Part shown: positions 55,153-64,000 of the stretch, piece after piece | Numbering within the stretch: the first letter of the stretch is position 1 | How the letters are laid out: each line of letters begins with the position of its first letter | From: Chitinophagaceae bacterium | Lineage (GTDB): Bacteria; Bacteroidota; Bacteroidia; Chitinophagales; Chitinophagaceae | Assembly: GCA_016719015.1 (NCBI GenBank) | Contig: JADKAZ010000006.1 | Location: 202,182 to 266,181, forward strand | DNA length: 64,000 bases | Direction: 5' to 3' | Position numbers and translations under genes: made by a program | Notes under the pieces: model-generated | Told to the model about the DNA's origin: nothing | Databases searched by the model: none | What the model saw: only the letters and a program-made list of their open reading frames with translations

Positions 55153-55179
55153 TTAAAGGCAGTTTGAGGATTGTTAAAG

Positions 55180-55187
55180 TATATTTG
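55180..55187 (+). promoter_or_regulatory. -7 promoter box for obg
   Basis: TATATTTG is an exact TAnnTTTG match, 23 bp before the TTG start at 55211. Confidence 0.55.
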
Positions 55188-55210
55188 CAGCACATAGTAA
55201 AAATACAGTT

Positions 55211-56212
55211 TTGGAGAATAGCAATTTTGTTGATCAGATTCGCATCTTTTGTCGCAGCGGCCACGGTGGCGCCGGAAACAAACATTTTCAGCGAAATAAG
55301 TTTACTGCTATGGGCGGTCCTGATGGCGGTGATGGTGGACGTGGTGCCCATATTATACTAAAAGGCAATTCAAACCTCTGGACATTATTACATCTTCGTT
55401 ATTATAAGAATGTATTGGCAGAAGATGGAGAAAAAGGTGGTGGCAATAAATGCCATGGCCGTGATGGTAAAGACATTATCATTGAAGTGCCGCTTGGTAC
55501 CATTGCAAGAGATGAAGAAACCGGCAAACAGGAAGTAGAAATATTAGAAGACGGGCAGGAAGTAATATGGATTTCCGGTGGCCGCGGCGGTTTAGGTAAT
55601 GCACATTTTGCCACTCCTACCAACCAGGCACCGGAACATGCACAACCGGGTGAGCCGGGTATAGAAGCATGGAAAGTGTTGGAATTAAAAGTACTGGCGG
55701 ATGTTGGATTGGTTGGTTTCCCCAATGCCGGAAAATCCACTTTATTATCTGTTATCACTGCAGCGAAACCAAAGATTGCTGATTATGCATTTACAACCAT
55801 TACTCCTAATCTCGGCATGGTAGACTACCGGGATGGAAAAAGTTTTTGTATTGCCGACTTACCGGGTATTATCGAGGGAGCCGCAGAAGGAAAAGGATTG
55901 GGTCATCGCTTTCTCCGGCATATTGAACGCAATTCAGTGTTGCTCTTTTTAATTCCGGCAGACAGTGATAATCATAAAAAGGAATTGGACATTTTAATAA
56001 ATGAACTGGAGCAATACAACCCTGAATTGCTCAACAAACAATTTGTGATTGCCATCAGCAAAAGCGATATGCTGGATGAGGAACTTAAAGCGGCGATTGA
56101 AAAAGAAATGCCTGCAGACATCCCACATCTCTTTATTTCATCTCTTACGAATAGTGGTTTAGTGGAGTTAAAAGATTTGTTGTGGAAAATATTGAATACT
56201 CCTGTTGAATAA
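55211..56212 (+). CDS. obg: GTPase Obg/CgtA
   Basis: An essential ribosome-assembly and stress GTPase. The Obg fold is complete at the N-terminus with its glycine-rich blocks (CRSGHGGAGNKHFQRNKF, GGPDGGDGGRGAHIIL), and the G domain carries GFPNAGKST (residues 169-177), DLPGIIEGA and the G4 motif SKSD. At 333 residues it has the short form without a C-terminal OCT domain. No in-frame ATG precedes NSNFVDQIRIFC, so translation probably begins at the TTG at 55211. The small zinc-ribbon gene follows after 6 bp. Confidence 0.97.
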   Translation: MENSNFVDQIRIFCRSGHGGAGNKHFQRNKFTAMGGPDGGDGGRGAHIILKGNSNLWTLLHLRYYKNVLAEDGEKGGGNKCHGRDGKDIIIEVPLGTIARDEETGKQEVEILEDGQEVIWISGGRGGLGNAHFATPTNQAPEHAQPGEPGIEAWKVLELKVLADVGLVGFPNAGKSTLLSVITAAKPKIADYAFTTITPNLGMVDYRDGKSFCIADLPGIIEGAAEGKGLGHRFLRHIERNSVLLFLIPADSDNHKKELDILINELEQYNPELLNKQFVIAISKSDMLDEELKAAIEKEMPADIPHLFISSLTNSGLVELKDLLWKILNTPVE

Positions 56213-56218
56213 TTGGAC

Positions 56219-56449
56219 ATGATGCAAAACCAGCAATGCCTTTTCTGTGGTCACTCTGTGCACATGATTCATGTGCATGGACATTACCAGTGCCCGGTTT
56301 GCAAAACCAATGCCCTCCCCTGTTGTGATGGCGACAATTGTGATACCAACCAGCTTCTAAAAAACAGTAGCAATCCGAAGGTCAATTCAGTATCAGAGAT
56401 CAAAGAATCAATAACTCCTTCCCACGGTATCACAGGCCGCTTTCAATAA
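56219..56449 (+). CDS. Small zinc-ribbon protein downstream of obg
   Basis: 77 residues (start ATG 56219, alternative 56222) with CLFCGHSVHMIHVHGHYQCPVCKTNALPCC split over two CxxC pairs, a rubredoxin-like zinc ribbon, and a low-complexity tail. It lies 6 bp after obg and its 3' end overlaps the convergent GH18 gene by 42 bp. Function unknown; a nucleic acid or ribosome link is suggested only by the operon. Confidence 0.7.
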   Translation: MMQNQQCLFCGHSVHMIHVHGHYQCPVCKTNALPCCDGDNCDTNQLLKNSSNPKVNSVSEIKESITPSHGITGRFQ

Positions 56450-57769
56450 GGAATTATTATCCATAGCATCTTGTCCATTTTCCCAAAACATCACTCCGTT
56501 AGCAATGTCTTTTGCAAGCTTTGCTTTTCGCTTGGTAGTGTATTGACCATTATAATATACTTTAAAAGGAGTTGGGGTGGCAGTCGTAGTCACCATTGCC
56601 GAATCAAATTGGGAGTTCCCTCCCTGCGTTAAAACACCATTATAGGTAACAATATTTCCCGTTTGAGTCATCCCGGAAGGTCTTCCATATACAGGTATAC
56701 CCAATACACATTTTGCAGCAGGCATTCCCCTTGTATTCAACCAATAGTTCAGGCACACAGTTGCTAAAGTATAATCGCTGTGGTGCCGGTATTGTTGCAG
56801 CGGGTCAGTACTGAAATCGTCATACGCCATTACATTAAAAAAATCAACATAGGGAAAGATCTCGTTTCTGATAGCATCTCTGAAACCCCCGGCATATTTA
56901 CCTGCAGTAATAGCACAGGATAAATAATAACGGGCATCTCTATGTAAGGAGTCTGACAATTCTTTCATCAGCAAAGTAAAGGTGGCATCTGTTCCATCGC
57001 TGGTGCTGGGAAATTCCCAATCCATATCTACCCCATCAAGGTTATTGGCCCGTACCGTATTCATAACATCTTTTATAAAATTATTTCTGCCTGTTGCGGT
57101 GGCGGCCATGTTTTTAAAATTGCCGGCTGCACCATCGTTAATTCCTAAAAATATTTTGGCATTGTTGGCCCTGGCTTTTGTTGCCACAGCACTCAGGGTA
57201 GATGAAGGAGCGGTCGGGGCGGTTAATGTACCCGAACTATTCACTGCATAAAAAGCATATACCACCACATTCGTCATCCGGAATTTTACATCGGGCATAG
57301 AAGTGATACTTCTGTAAGAAGGTACGTAGCCGACGACATAATAACCAAAAGGTAATGGCGCCTGAATAACAGCATAGGTAAAAGATGTAGCCGTACTTGT
57401 GCAGCCTGTCGTAGTACCGGTTGCATTTTTAGGTGCCACATACCAATAATAGGTATCCGACAACGGGGTAGCTGGAACAGGAAAATTATAGCTTGTTCCA
57501 CTTACATTACTTGCAATAACCGAAGCTGTTGCCGCTGATGTGCCCAGGTAAACATCGTATCCGGTAGCACCTGATACAGCAGTCCAGGAAAATGTCATTG
57601 TTGAGCTGGCATTCGTAATAAAACTTCCGGCAGCCGGGGCCGTGTTGGTAGCACAGCCCGGAGGAGTGGATGGCGGCGGCGGTGGCGGGTTGGTACCTCC
57701 TTTTTTGCTGCAAGAGTTCACCAGTAAAGCAAGCACAAGTAAACAGGTAATACTATTCCTGAATTTCAT
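56408..57769 (-). CDS. GH18 glycosidase lipoprotein (chitinase-like)
   Basis: 453 residues. A lipoprotein signal ending at Cys20 (VNSCSKKGG) is followed by a proline linker (PPPPPP), a Fn3-like domain (WTAVSGATGYDVYLG) and a GH18 barrel. The catalytic signature DGVDMDWEFP is complete, with Glu252 as the acid/base. It also has YDDFS and the MFWENGQD ending typical of the family. It probably acts on chitin or related N-acetylglucosamine polymers at the outer membrane. The signal and linker suggest surface display. Confidence 0.92.
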   Translation of the reverse strand: MKFRNSITCLLVLALLVNSCSKKGGTNPPPPPPSTPPGCATNTAPAAGSFITNASSTMTFSWTAVSGATGYDVYLGTSAATASVIASNVSGTSYNFPVPATPLSDTYYWYVAPKNATGTTTGCTSTATSFTYAVIQAPLPFGYYVVGYVPSYRSITSMPDVKFRMTNVVVYAFYAVNSSGTLTAPTAPSSTLSAVATKARANNAKIFLGINDGAAGNFKNMAATATGRNNFIKDVMNTVRANNLDGVDMDWEFPSTSDGTDATFTLLMKELSDSLHRDARYYLSCAITAGKYAGGFRDAIRNEIFPYVDFFNVMAYDDFSTDPLQQYRHHSDYTLATVCLNYWLNTRGMPAAKCVLGIPVYGRPSGMTQTGNIVTYNGVLTQGGNSQFDSAMVTTTATPTPFKVYYNGQYTTKRKAKLAKDIANGVMFWENGQDAMDNNSLLKAACDTVGRSY

Positions 57770-57863
57770 AAGCAGTCTTTAGGCTTTCAAATTACTGGTT
57801 TTGGATGAAATTCAGCTTTTTCATACTCCTTTTTGCGTACGTTTGTCGCCTAAATTCTCGATT

Positions 57864-60029
57864 ATGAAGAAGATTCTTTTTACGGTTGTCCTCTCTGTCA
57901 GTTTGTTCTTTAAGTCATTTGCCGATGAAGGTATGTGGCTGCCATTATTATTGGGTCAGCAGGTCTATAATGATATGGTGAAAAAAGGATTAAAGCTTAC
58001 CAAAGACCAGTTGTACAATATCAACAAAGCATCCCTGAAAGATGCCATCATCATTTTCGGCGGTGGCTGCACCGGGGAAATTGTAAGTGCCGAAGGTTTG
58101 ATATTTACCAATCACCACTGCGGGTACGATGCTATCGCCTCTGCCAGTACAGTAGATCATAATTACCTCGCCGATGGTTTTTATGCAAAAAATAAAGGGG
58201 AAGAAATTCCGACCAATTTATCAGTACAGTTTCTGTTACGGATAGATGATGTTACCAAAGAAGTACTTGACTCCTTACAGGGATTGAGTGGTACTGAAAG
58301 AGTGCAGAAACAATCAGCTGTTTTAGCGGCCATCAATAAAAGAATGAGTGATGCCACTAAAAATATTGAAGTACGGGTAAGTTCTTTATTCAAAGGCAAC
58401 CAGTTTTTGGCTTTTGTTTACCAGCGTTACACCGATGTTCGCCTGGTAGGTACACCACCGGAAAGTGTTGGAAAGTTTGGTGGCGATACTGACAACTGGG
58501 AATGGCCACGCCACACCGGCGACTTTTCCGTTTTCAGAGTGTATTCAAGTGCCGATGGCATGCCTGCAAAATATACAGAAAGCAATGTGCCCTTAAAACC
58601 AAAATGGTATTTACCCGTTTCATTGAAGCCATTAAAAGATGGTGACTTTGCTATGATCTGGGGTTATCCGGGTGGTACTAACCGGTATGAAAGTTCATAT
58701 GGAATCAAACTGGCTACCGATATCAACAATCCTACATTAGTAAAACTGCGGGATGCAAGATTGAAATACATGTTTGAAGAAATGAAGAAAGACCCGGCCA
58801 CTAAATTACAATTAGCTTCTTCTTATGCCGGTATTGCCAACTATTGGAAATTTTTTGATGGCGAAACAAAACAGTTGCTGAAATATGATGTGTTTGGCCA
58901 AAAGAAATTATTTGAACAAAAATTCAATACCTGGGCAAAAGGAAAGCCAGCGTATGAAAATATTTTTGCTGATTGGGAAAAAGCCTATGAAGCATGGAGA
59001 CCTTATGCCAAACACCGTCAATACATCAATGAAGGTATTGCCGGCTCTCCGTTAATTTCTTTTGCAGGTTCTTTATTGTCATTAGAAGCTGCCTTGGTAA
59101 AAACCGGTTCTTCCCAGGCTGATGTAAAAAAAGCAGCAGAAGCAGCCGACAAACAAAGAGCAGCATTCCTGGAAGATGAAAACAAAGCATCAGACCAGCG
59201 CATTGTGGCAGCGATTACAAAAATGTTTTATGAAGATGTGGCGAAAGAACAGCAACCAATTGGTTTTTTCAGTACTATAAAAAATACCTATGGTTCTCTG
59301 GATGATGATGCCACGTATAGCAAGTATGCAGCCGATGTATTCAGCAAGACAATGATCTTTGATGATGCAAAGTGGAAAGCCTTTGTTGCTAACCCCGATG
59401 GAGTAACGCTGCAAAGCGATCCTGCGTTTGCACATGCCAGCACTTTCTTTACCAATTATTCCAGCAAGTATGCTCCTTATTTTCAGCAGTTCAATACAAA
59501 GAATGCTGAGTTTGGAAGATTGTACCTGAAAGGCATTATGGAAATGGACCCCGTAAAAGCAAAAATGATGTACCCCGATGCTACGTTTACCATGAGAGTA
59601 AGTTACGGTGCTGTAAAATCATATCGTCCGAGAGATGCGGTGTTTTATGACTATGTAACCACTTCAAAAGGGCTGCTGGAAAAATATAAAGCCGGCGATT
59701 ATGAATTTGATCTGCCAGCCAAACAAATAGAATTACTGAAGAAAAAAGATTTTGGCCAGTATATGGACCCCACAAGAAAAGACCTGGTAATTGGTTTCAT
59801 TACTACTAATGATATCACCGGTGGTAACTCCGGTTCCCCGGTTATCAATGGTAAAGGTGAGCTGATTGGTTTGGCGTTTGACGGTAACTATGAAGCCCTC
59901 AGTCACAAACTGGCTTTTGATAAAGACCTGAACCGTACTATTTGTGTCGACATCCGCTATGTGCTGTGGTGTATTGATAAATTAGGTGGCGGTTCGAATA
60001 TTATCAAGGAATTGAAATTGATGAAGTAA
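57864..60029 (+). CDS. S46 dipeptidyl-peptidase, DPP7 type
   Basis: A 721-residue periplasmic serine exopeptidase that removes N-terminal dipeptides. Start at ATG 57864 (MKKILFTVVLSVSLFFKSFA, signal peptide). The catalytic His lies in TNHHCGYD (His85), the Asp in FGGDTDNWEWPRH, and Ser656 in GGNSGSP. The residue 18 positions after the serine is Gly674 (AFDGNYE), where DPP11 enzymes carry Arg, so hydrophobic-P1 DPP7 specificity is predicted. It supports growth on peptides in this amino-acid-using phylum. Confidence 0.94.
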   Translation: MKKILFTVVLSVSLFFKSFADEGMWLPLLLGQQVYNDMVKKGLKLTKDQLYNINKASLKDAIIIFGGGCTGEIVSAEGLIFTNHHCGYDAIASASTVDHNYLADGFYAKNKGEEIPTNLSVQFLLRIDDVTKEVLDSLQGLSGTERVQKQSAVLAAINKRMSDATKNIEVRVSSLFKGNQFLAFVYQRYTDVRLVGTPPESVGKFGGDTDNWEWPRHTGDFSVFRVYSSADGMPAKYTESNVPLKPKWYLPVSLKPLKDGDFAMIWGYPGGTNRYESSYGIKLATDINNPTLVKLRDARLKYMFEEMKKDPATKLQLASSYAGIANYWKFFDGETKQLLKYDVFGQKKLFEQKFNTWAKGKPAYENIFADWEKAYEAWRPYAKHRQYINEGIAGSPLISFAGSLLSLEAALVKTGSSQADVKKAAEAADKQRAAFLEDENKASDQRIVAAITKMFYEDVAKEQQPIGFFSTIKNTYGSLDDDATYSKYAADVFSKTMIFDDAKWKAFVANPDGVTLQSDPAFAHASTFFTNYSSKYAPYFQQFNTKNAEFGRLYLKGIMEMDPVKAKMMYPDATFTMRVSYGAVKSYRPRDAVFYDYVTTSKGLLEKYKAGDYEFDLPAKQIELLKKKDFGQYMDPTRKDLVIGFITTNDITGGNSGSPVINGKGELIGLAFDGNYEALSHKLAFDKDLNRTICVDIRYVLWCIDKLGGGSNIIKELKLMK

Positions 60030-60047
60030 TAGTAGTTTGATTTTACT

Positions 60048-60086
60048 GAAAGCCATCCCGGTTATAACACCACCGGGATGGCTTTC
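60048..60086 (+). terminator. Rho-independent terminator of dpp7
   Basis: GAAAGCCATCCCGG/CCGGGATGGCTTTC, a perfect 14-bp stem with an 11-base loop. Confidence 0.92.
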
Positions 60087-60134
60087 TTGTTTTAACTGCG
60101 GCATTATTTGTGTAACATTGCAAAGCGTCTTCTC

Positions 60135-60794
60135 TTGAATAAACGAATTACCATAACATGTTTCTTTGCCCTGTTCATTACAGGTGCTTTTTCGCAGCAG
60201 TTTAGTCTCGCCACTGATCTTAGTATTCAGCGGAATTTTAAAAAACAACAATCATACTGGGCTTTTGGGCATACCACGCAGACACTTTTTCACCTCACGC
60301 CAAAAGATGGAATTTATTTATGGTTCGTTTATTATTCTAATGGCAAGTTTAAAAATAATTTGACGGCAGATGCAAAATCTGTATTGACCACACCGCAGCA
60401 GGTTAACTATACCAACAGTGCCCGGATGCGGCTGAAGCAATTTTCTATTGGCTGGAGGAAATACATCATTGGAACACCGGATGCAGAAAAACACTGGAAC
60501 CTCTACGGCTTCGCTGGCTTTGGCCTGATGTTCGGCAAAGTGCAGAATACACATTCAGTAGTTATTGATACAGCGCTGTACAATGTGCCGGTAAGAAGTG
60601 GTGAAGGTGATTTCAAACGACTGACTATGGATGTTGGGTTAGGCTGGGAAATGCCACTCGGCGGCGACCTGTTTTTTTATACCGAAGGAAAAGTATGGAT
60701 CCCTACTACCAACTACCCGAGCAAATACATTTTTATAAATAACAACGCACCATTTGTGGCTACGTTCGGTGCCGGTGTCCGGGTTCTTTTCTGA
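60135..60794 (+). CDS. Outer-membrane beta-barrel protein
   Basis: The TTG at 60135 opens a natural signal peptide (LNKRITITCFFALFITGAFS read from a TTG start); the frame itself is open from 60108. The remaining about 200 residues alternate polar and hydrophobic residues in a pattern of eight or so strands (GIYLWFVYYSNG, FGLMFGKVQ, GGDLFFYTEGKVW) and end in a C-terminal strand with the terminal Phe (GAGVRVLF). A porin-like barrel of unknown role. Confidence 0.75.
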   Translation: MNKRITITCFFALFITGAFSQQFSLATDLSIQRNFKKQQSYWAFGHTTQTLFHLTPKDGIYLWFVYYSNGKFKNNLTADAKSVLTTPQQVNYTNSARMRLKQFSIGWRKYIIGTPDAEKHWNLYGFAGFGLMFGKVQNTHSVVIDTALYNVPVRSGEGDFKRLTMDVGLGWEMPLGGDLFFYTEGKVWIPTTNYPSKYIFINNNAPFVATFGAGVRVLF

Positions 60795-60800
60795 TTTATT

Positions 60801-61334
60801 TTATTGCAGGCGCAGATCAAATCGTCCTTCTGTTACACTTATTGGCTGCGGAGAATTATAAATATTCAGTGCATTAAATTGGAAAGTGCCGGAAACAACT
60901 TTTGCTACCGTATCCAATCGGGTCAATGTTACAGAACCGGTGTAAGTAGCAGAAGTAAGCCATTCATTCTCGGGGGAAAAATTTCTTTTTACATAGTAGC
61001 CATAGCTCACTGATGCAGGCAGGCCCACGGTATTATTCAGTTGGTAAGTACCGGTTCCGGTAATACCAGAGACCAGTATTTCAAACTCAGATTCATTCGG
61101 CGAAGAAGCAAAATTTCTTGCATTGATCATCAGGTGGGTTGTGCCCGTCATTCTTGCCTCCAGGATATCATTAGCAGGAAAAGGACCAAAGCCCTTGGCC
61201 ACCCAGAATTGACCATCCACTTTTGCACCAAATGTATTGGCACCCGTTTGGGTAGCCGGCGGCAGTTCTTCCACTTCTTTTTTACAGGCAACAAATAAAA
61301 ACAAGGCAAAGGTGCTGATGAGGATTTTATACAT
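60801..61334 (-). CDS. DUF6252-like lipoprotein
   Basis: 177 residues; signal with lipobox LFVACKKE, then FGAKVDGQFWVA and a DUF6252-like beta domain (TGSVTLTRLDTVAKVVSGTF). Bacteroidota lipoprotein of unknown function. Convergent with the barrel gene with a 6-bp gap. Confidence 0.75.
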   Translation of the reverse strand: MYKILISTFALFLFVACKKEVEELPPATQTGANTFGAKVDGQFWVAKGFGPFPANDILEARMTGTTHLMINARNFASSPNESEFEILVSGITGTGTYQLNNTVGLPASVSYGYYVKRNFSPENEWLTSATYTGSVTLTRLDTVAKVVSGTFQFNALNIYNSPQPISVTEGRFDLRLQ

Positions 61335-61466
61335 AGACTTGGAGTTCTGAGATTATAAACGCTTTTGAGCAGGCTTTCGTATAAAGCCATGTGGCAAAAG
61401 ACAAAAACAAGGCCAGAGTGGACTCAAAAGAAGCTTTTATCTTTAGTACACTGTTATATTTAAACT

Positions 61467-62642
61467 ATGAATGATAATTTATTGATACAGCAGGTTGAAT
61501 TATACAAGCTGTCCATTCCGCTGAAAGAACCGTTTGTTACTTCTCTGGGCACGGATGTATCGGCCGATAATGTGCTGGTGAAAATAATTACCAACCGGGG
61601 CATTATTGGTTTTGGGGAATGCAGTCCCTATATGCCCATCAACGGAGAAAGCCAGGATACCTGTTTTATAGTGGGCCAATATTTTGCTAAAGCGTTGAAA
61701 GGGAAAGACCCTTTGCAAATTGAAGACTGCATCAATTTGATGGATAAAATCATTTATGGCAATACCAGTATCAAAAGTGCATTTGATATTGCCTTGTATG
61801 ATATTGCTTCGCAGTATGCCGGTGTGCCCTTGTATAAATTTTTAGGCGGAGAAAATAATAAAACCATCATCACCGATTATACGGTGAGCATTGGTGAGCC
61901 GGAAAAAATGGCGGCCGATGCCTTGAAAATAAAAAATGAAGGCTACCCGGCCATTAAGATCAAGTTGGGTAAAAGGGGGAAAACAGATGTAGAAAGAATA
62001 AAAGCCATCCGTGCAGCCGTGGGTAATAAAATTCCGTTGCGCATTGATGCCAACCAGGGATGGAAAGTAAACGAAGCCATTGAAACATTGAATGCCCTCG
62101 CCGAATATGATATTCAGCATTGCGAAGAACCCATAGCCCGTTGGAAATTTTTGAAACTGCGTAAAATAAAAAAGAACAGTCCTATCCCCATTATGGCAGA
62201 TGAAAGTTGTGGTGATGACCATGATGCAGAACGGTTGATCGAACTGAAAGCCTGTGATTATTTTAATATCAAGCTGGGAAAATCAGGTGGCATTTTTAAA
62301 GCCCTGAAAATAGTGCGGCTGGCAGAAGCAGCCGGTATACACCTGCAGGTAGGTGCGATGATAGAATCAAGATTAGCGATGACAGCTTTTGCTCATTTTG
62401 CTTTATGCAGTCCGCTGATTGAGCATTTTGATTTTGATACAGCATTAATGTTTAGCGAAGACCCGGTAACCGGTGGTATTGTGTATGAAAAAAATGGCGT
62501 GGTAAAAGTGCCGGAGACCATTGGTTTGGGAGCAACGATTGATGAAGGATGGTTGGGGAAGATGGAGAAGGGTTGTTATTTGATTGTTGTAAGGGAGACT
62601 TTTTTTTTAACAATGAACATGTCGAAGACCAACAACCCTTAA
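61467..62642 (+). CDS. Dipeptide epimerase (enolase superfamily), C-terminus extended by a probable frameshift
   Basis: Interconverts L-Ala-D/L-Glu-type dipeptides from murein or other peptides. It has the KxK motif (Lys164, Lys166), metal ligands Asp194 (RIDANQGW), Glu in CEEPIAR and Asp in MADES, and the second catalytic Lys in FNIKLGKSGG. The C-terminal 21 residues after GWLGKMEK are not family-like. Removing one G near 62571 gives KVVI followed by a stop at 62581, the usual ending, so the read-through tail is probably an artefact. A TATATTTA box lies shortly before the ATG. Confidence 0.9.
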   Translation: MNDNLLIQQVELYKLSIPLKEPFVTSLGTDVSADNVLVKIITNRGIIGFGECSPYMPINGESQDTCFIVGQYFAKALKGKDPLQIEDCINLMDKIIYGNTSIKSAFDIALYDIASQYAGVPLYKFLGGENNKTIITDYTVSIGEPEKMAADALKIKNEGYPAIKIKLGKRGKTDVERIKAIRAAVGNKIPLRIDANQGWKVNEAIETLNALAEYDIQHCEEPIARWKFLKLRKIKKNSPIPIMADESCGDDHDAERLIELKACDYFNIKLGKSGGIFKALKIVRLAEAAGIHLQVGAMIESRLAMTAFAHFALCSPLIEHFDFDTALMFSEDPVTGGIVYEKNGVVKVPETIGLGATIDEGWLGKMEKGCYLIVVRETFFLTMNMSKTNNP

Positions 62643-62721
62643 CCGCCTTTCGGATGGCTACTTATTAAACAGACGAACAAATGACCAACCAAACAAACGC
62701 TTCAGCAAAATTTTAACAGGT

Positions 62722-63918
62722 ATGGAAAAAATAAATGTAGCAAGAGAAATAAAAGAGTTAAAGAATCATCTTGCCTATTCAAAAAACATTGGTTTCTTTT
62801 TTGGAGCAGGAACTTCTTGTGCTTTAAATATCCCAAACGTTGAACAATTGACAAACGGCATTGATGCAGCATTGACAGGAGATTTCAAAACACACTTTGA
62901 CTTAATTAAAATGATGTGGCGACTTCTGTTGCACCTAGGACAGCAAACATTGAAGACATCCTAAATCATATCAGGCGAATTAGAGAACTAACAGGAGAAG
63001 CAGCTGGTAAATCGTATGCTGGAGTAAGTGGTGAAGCGGCAAAAAAACTTGACAAAGAAATCTGCACAAAAATTTATGACCTCATTTTAGAAAAGGAAAA
63101 AGTTGCCGACCTTGAAACAACCAAAAAGTTTTTTGCATGGTTGAGTATTCTCAACCATGAGTTTTCAAAGGAAGTTTTCACAACCAATTATGATTTGATT
63201 ATTGAAAAATCCTTAGAGTCAAGTCAAATTCCATTCTTCGATGGATTTGTTGGAGCATACGAACCTTTCTTTTGGCAAGAGAGCATAGATAAACTTGTTG
63301 GCAAAGGCGACTTGACGCAAAATTGGATTCGTTTATGGAAAATACATGGTTCATTAAGTTGGTTTTGGAAAGAAGATGTAAAAACAAAATCGCCCAAAAT
63401 TGTACGCATTGGAAAAGTTGAAAAGATTGCAGATGAAGAAGACGAGTTAGTAATTTATCCGTCAAAGGAAAAATATGATTCTTCAAAAAAACAACCATTC
63501 GTTGCATACTTTGACAGATTAAAGAACTATCTGTTAAACGGGGAGCTACTTTTCATTTTCACGGGTTACTCCTTTTCAGACCAACACATAAACGAAATTA
63601 TTTTTAACTGCTTACGACAAAACAATCGTTTATCTGCGCTGGTATTTTTTTTCAAAGACGAAGAAGTTGAAAGTTTACAAACTGACTTCATCCTACATGA
63701 ATCTAAATGTCTTTGGACCCAAAAAAGCAATCATCAACGGTAACTTAGGCGAATGGGAATTTTCCGAATTAGCAGGGTTCAAAAAGGATAATAAACAATT
63801 TGACCATTTTTGGAGCGAGGGAGACAGCAAACTCACCTTAGGAGATTTTAAAGCACTGGTTAATTTTCTCATCACAAATTCTGGTAAAAAGGAAGCAATT
63901 GAATCAATCGTAAAATGA
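62722..63918 (+). CDS. SIR2-domain NADase-like defence protein, two frame breaks
   Basis: A SIR2-like (SIR2_2) protein read in three frames: 62722-62964, 62916-63743 and 63667-63918. A missing A near 62911 (AAAAT for AAAAAT) and a second break near 63695 separate them. Signature blocks: FFFGAGTSCALNIPN (NAD-binding GAGxS), FTTNYDLIIEK, WKIHGSLSWFW and the FTGYSFSDQHINEII lid. Such proteins deplete NAD+ when triggered by phage. The reconstructed product is about 398 residues. The stop overlaps the next ATG (ATGA), pairing it with HerA. Whether the breaks are real decides if the system works. Confidence 0.87.
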
Positions 63919-64000
63919 CAACTGACATTACATATTTAGGTAAAATCATTCGTGTTGATTCAGGCACAGTTGAGGTTGAAGTTTCAAATGATATTCCTTC
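63915..64000 (+). CDS. HerA-type ATPase, 5' end only
   Basis: The first 28 residues (MTTDITYLGKIIRVDSGTVE, VEVSNDIPS) look like the N-terminal HAS-barrel of HerA/DUF87 ATPases. The gene starts inside the stop codon of the SIR2 gene (ATGA) and runs off the window. The pair matches the two-gene SIR2-HerA defence arrangement. Too little sequence is present to see the Walker motifs. Confidence 0.7.
   Translation, partial: MTTDITYLGKIIRVDSGTVEVEVSNDIP

Overview
The window looks like a chromosomal segment of a Bacteroidota bacterium, most likely from the Chitinophagaceae or a close relative. The evidence is the many secreted proteins with type IX secretion (T9SS) C-terminal sorting domains, an S46 dipeptidyl peptidase, a Reg_prop/Y_Y_Y hybrid-type histidine kinase, lipoproteins of Bacteroidota-only families, and upstream boxes matching the Bacteroidota -7 consensus TAnnTTTG. 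No rRNA, tRNA, CRISPR array or transposase was recognised.

Layout. 1-3.6 kb: the 3' part of a large Ig/PKD/HYR-repeat T9SS protein. 3.7-12.7 kb: housekeeping and hypothetical genes (ligA, a NUMOD4-HNH protein, a DUF2461 protein, an esterase-fold secreted protein, asd on the minus strand, a lamin-tail protein, a membrane protein). 12.8-16.1 kb: a PfkB kinase, an inverted array of GACTNNN heptamers, a small secreted protein, then a TetR regulator plus paaE. 16.2-38.9 kb: about 23 kb with a LytTR protein, an orphan Ig-like ORF, a YD/RHS-repeat gene, a giant PPC/CARDB gene of about 2,800 codons, a divergent sensor kinase-regulator pair, a hypothetical protein and a LamG-repeat T9SS gene. 39.2-46.1 kb: the rest of a phenylacetate (paa) cluster, paaA-B-C-D, paaG, paaI and paaY, interrupted by a lipoprotein gene and by an opposite-strand two-gene module. 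46.3-54.8 kb: an array of T9SS-exported proteins with decayed copies between them. 54.8-62.6 kb: a DUF6970-like lipoprotein, obg, a zinc-ribbon protein, a GH18 lipoprotein, DPP7, a beta-barrel protein, a DUF6252-like lipoprotein and a dipeptide epimerase. 62.7-64 kb: the start of a SIR2-HerA type anti-phage defence operon that runs off the right edge.

How the genes fit together. TetR-paaE and paaABCD-paaG-paaI-paaY together encode most of the phenylacetyl-CoA epoxidase pathway (ring epoxidation, oxepin isomerisation, thioesterase salvage), but the two parts lie 23 kb apart. The giant PPC/CARDB protein and the RHS protein are 21 bp apart on one strand and probably co-transcribed. The sensor kinase-regulator pair diverges from them and is a candidate regulator. 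The T9SS cargo genes each end at a strong hairpin terminator.

Many genes carry single-base frame breaks, often in short homopolymers. They concentrate in the paa block, the RHS and LamG genes, the T9SS array and the SIR2 gene, while ligA, obg, asd, DPP7 and the 8.5-kb giant gene are intact. The window alone cannot decide between consensus errors and real decay, but the 50.9-51.7 kb remnants, which have an internal deletion and many substitutions, are true pseudogenes.
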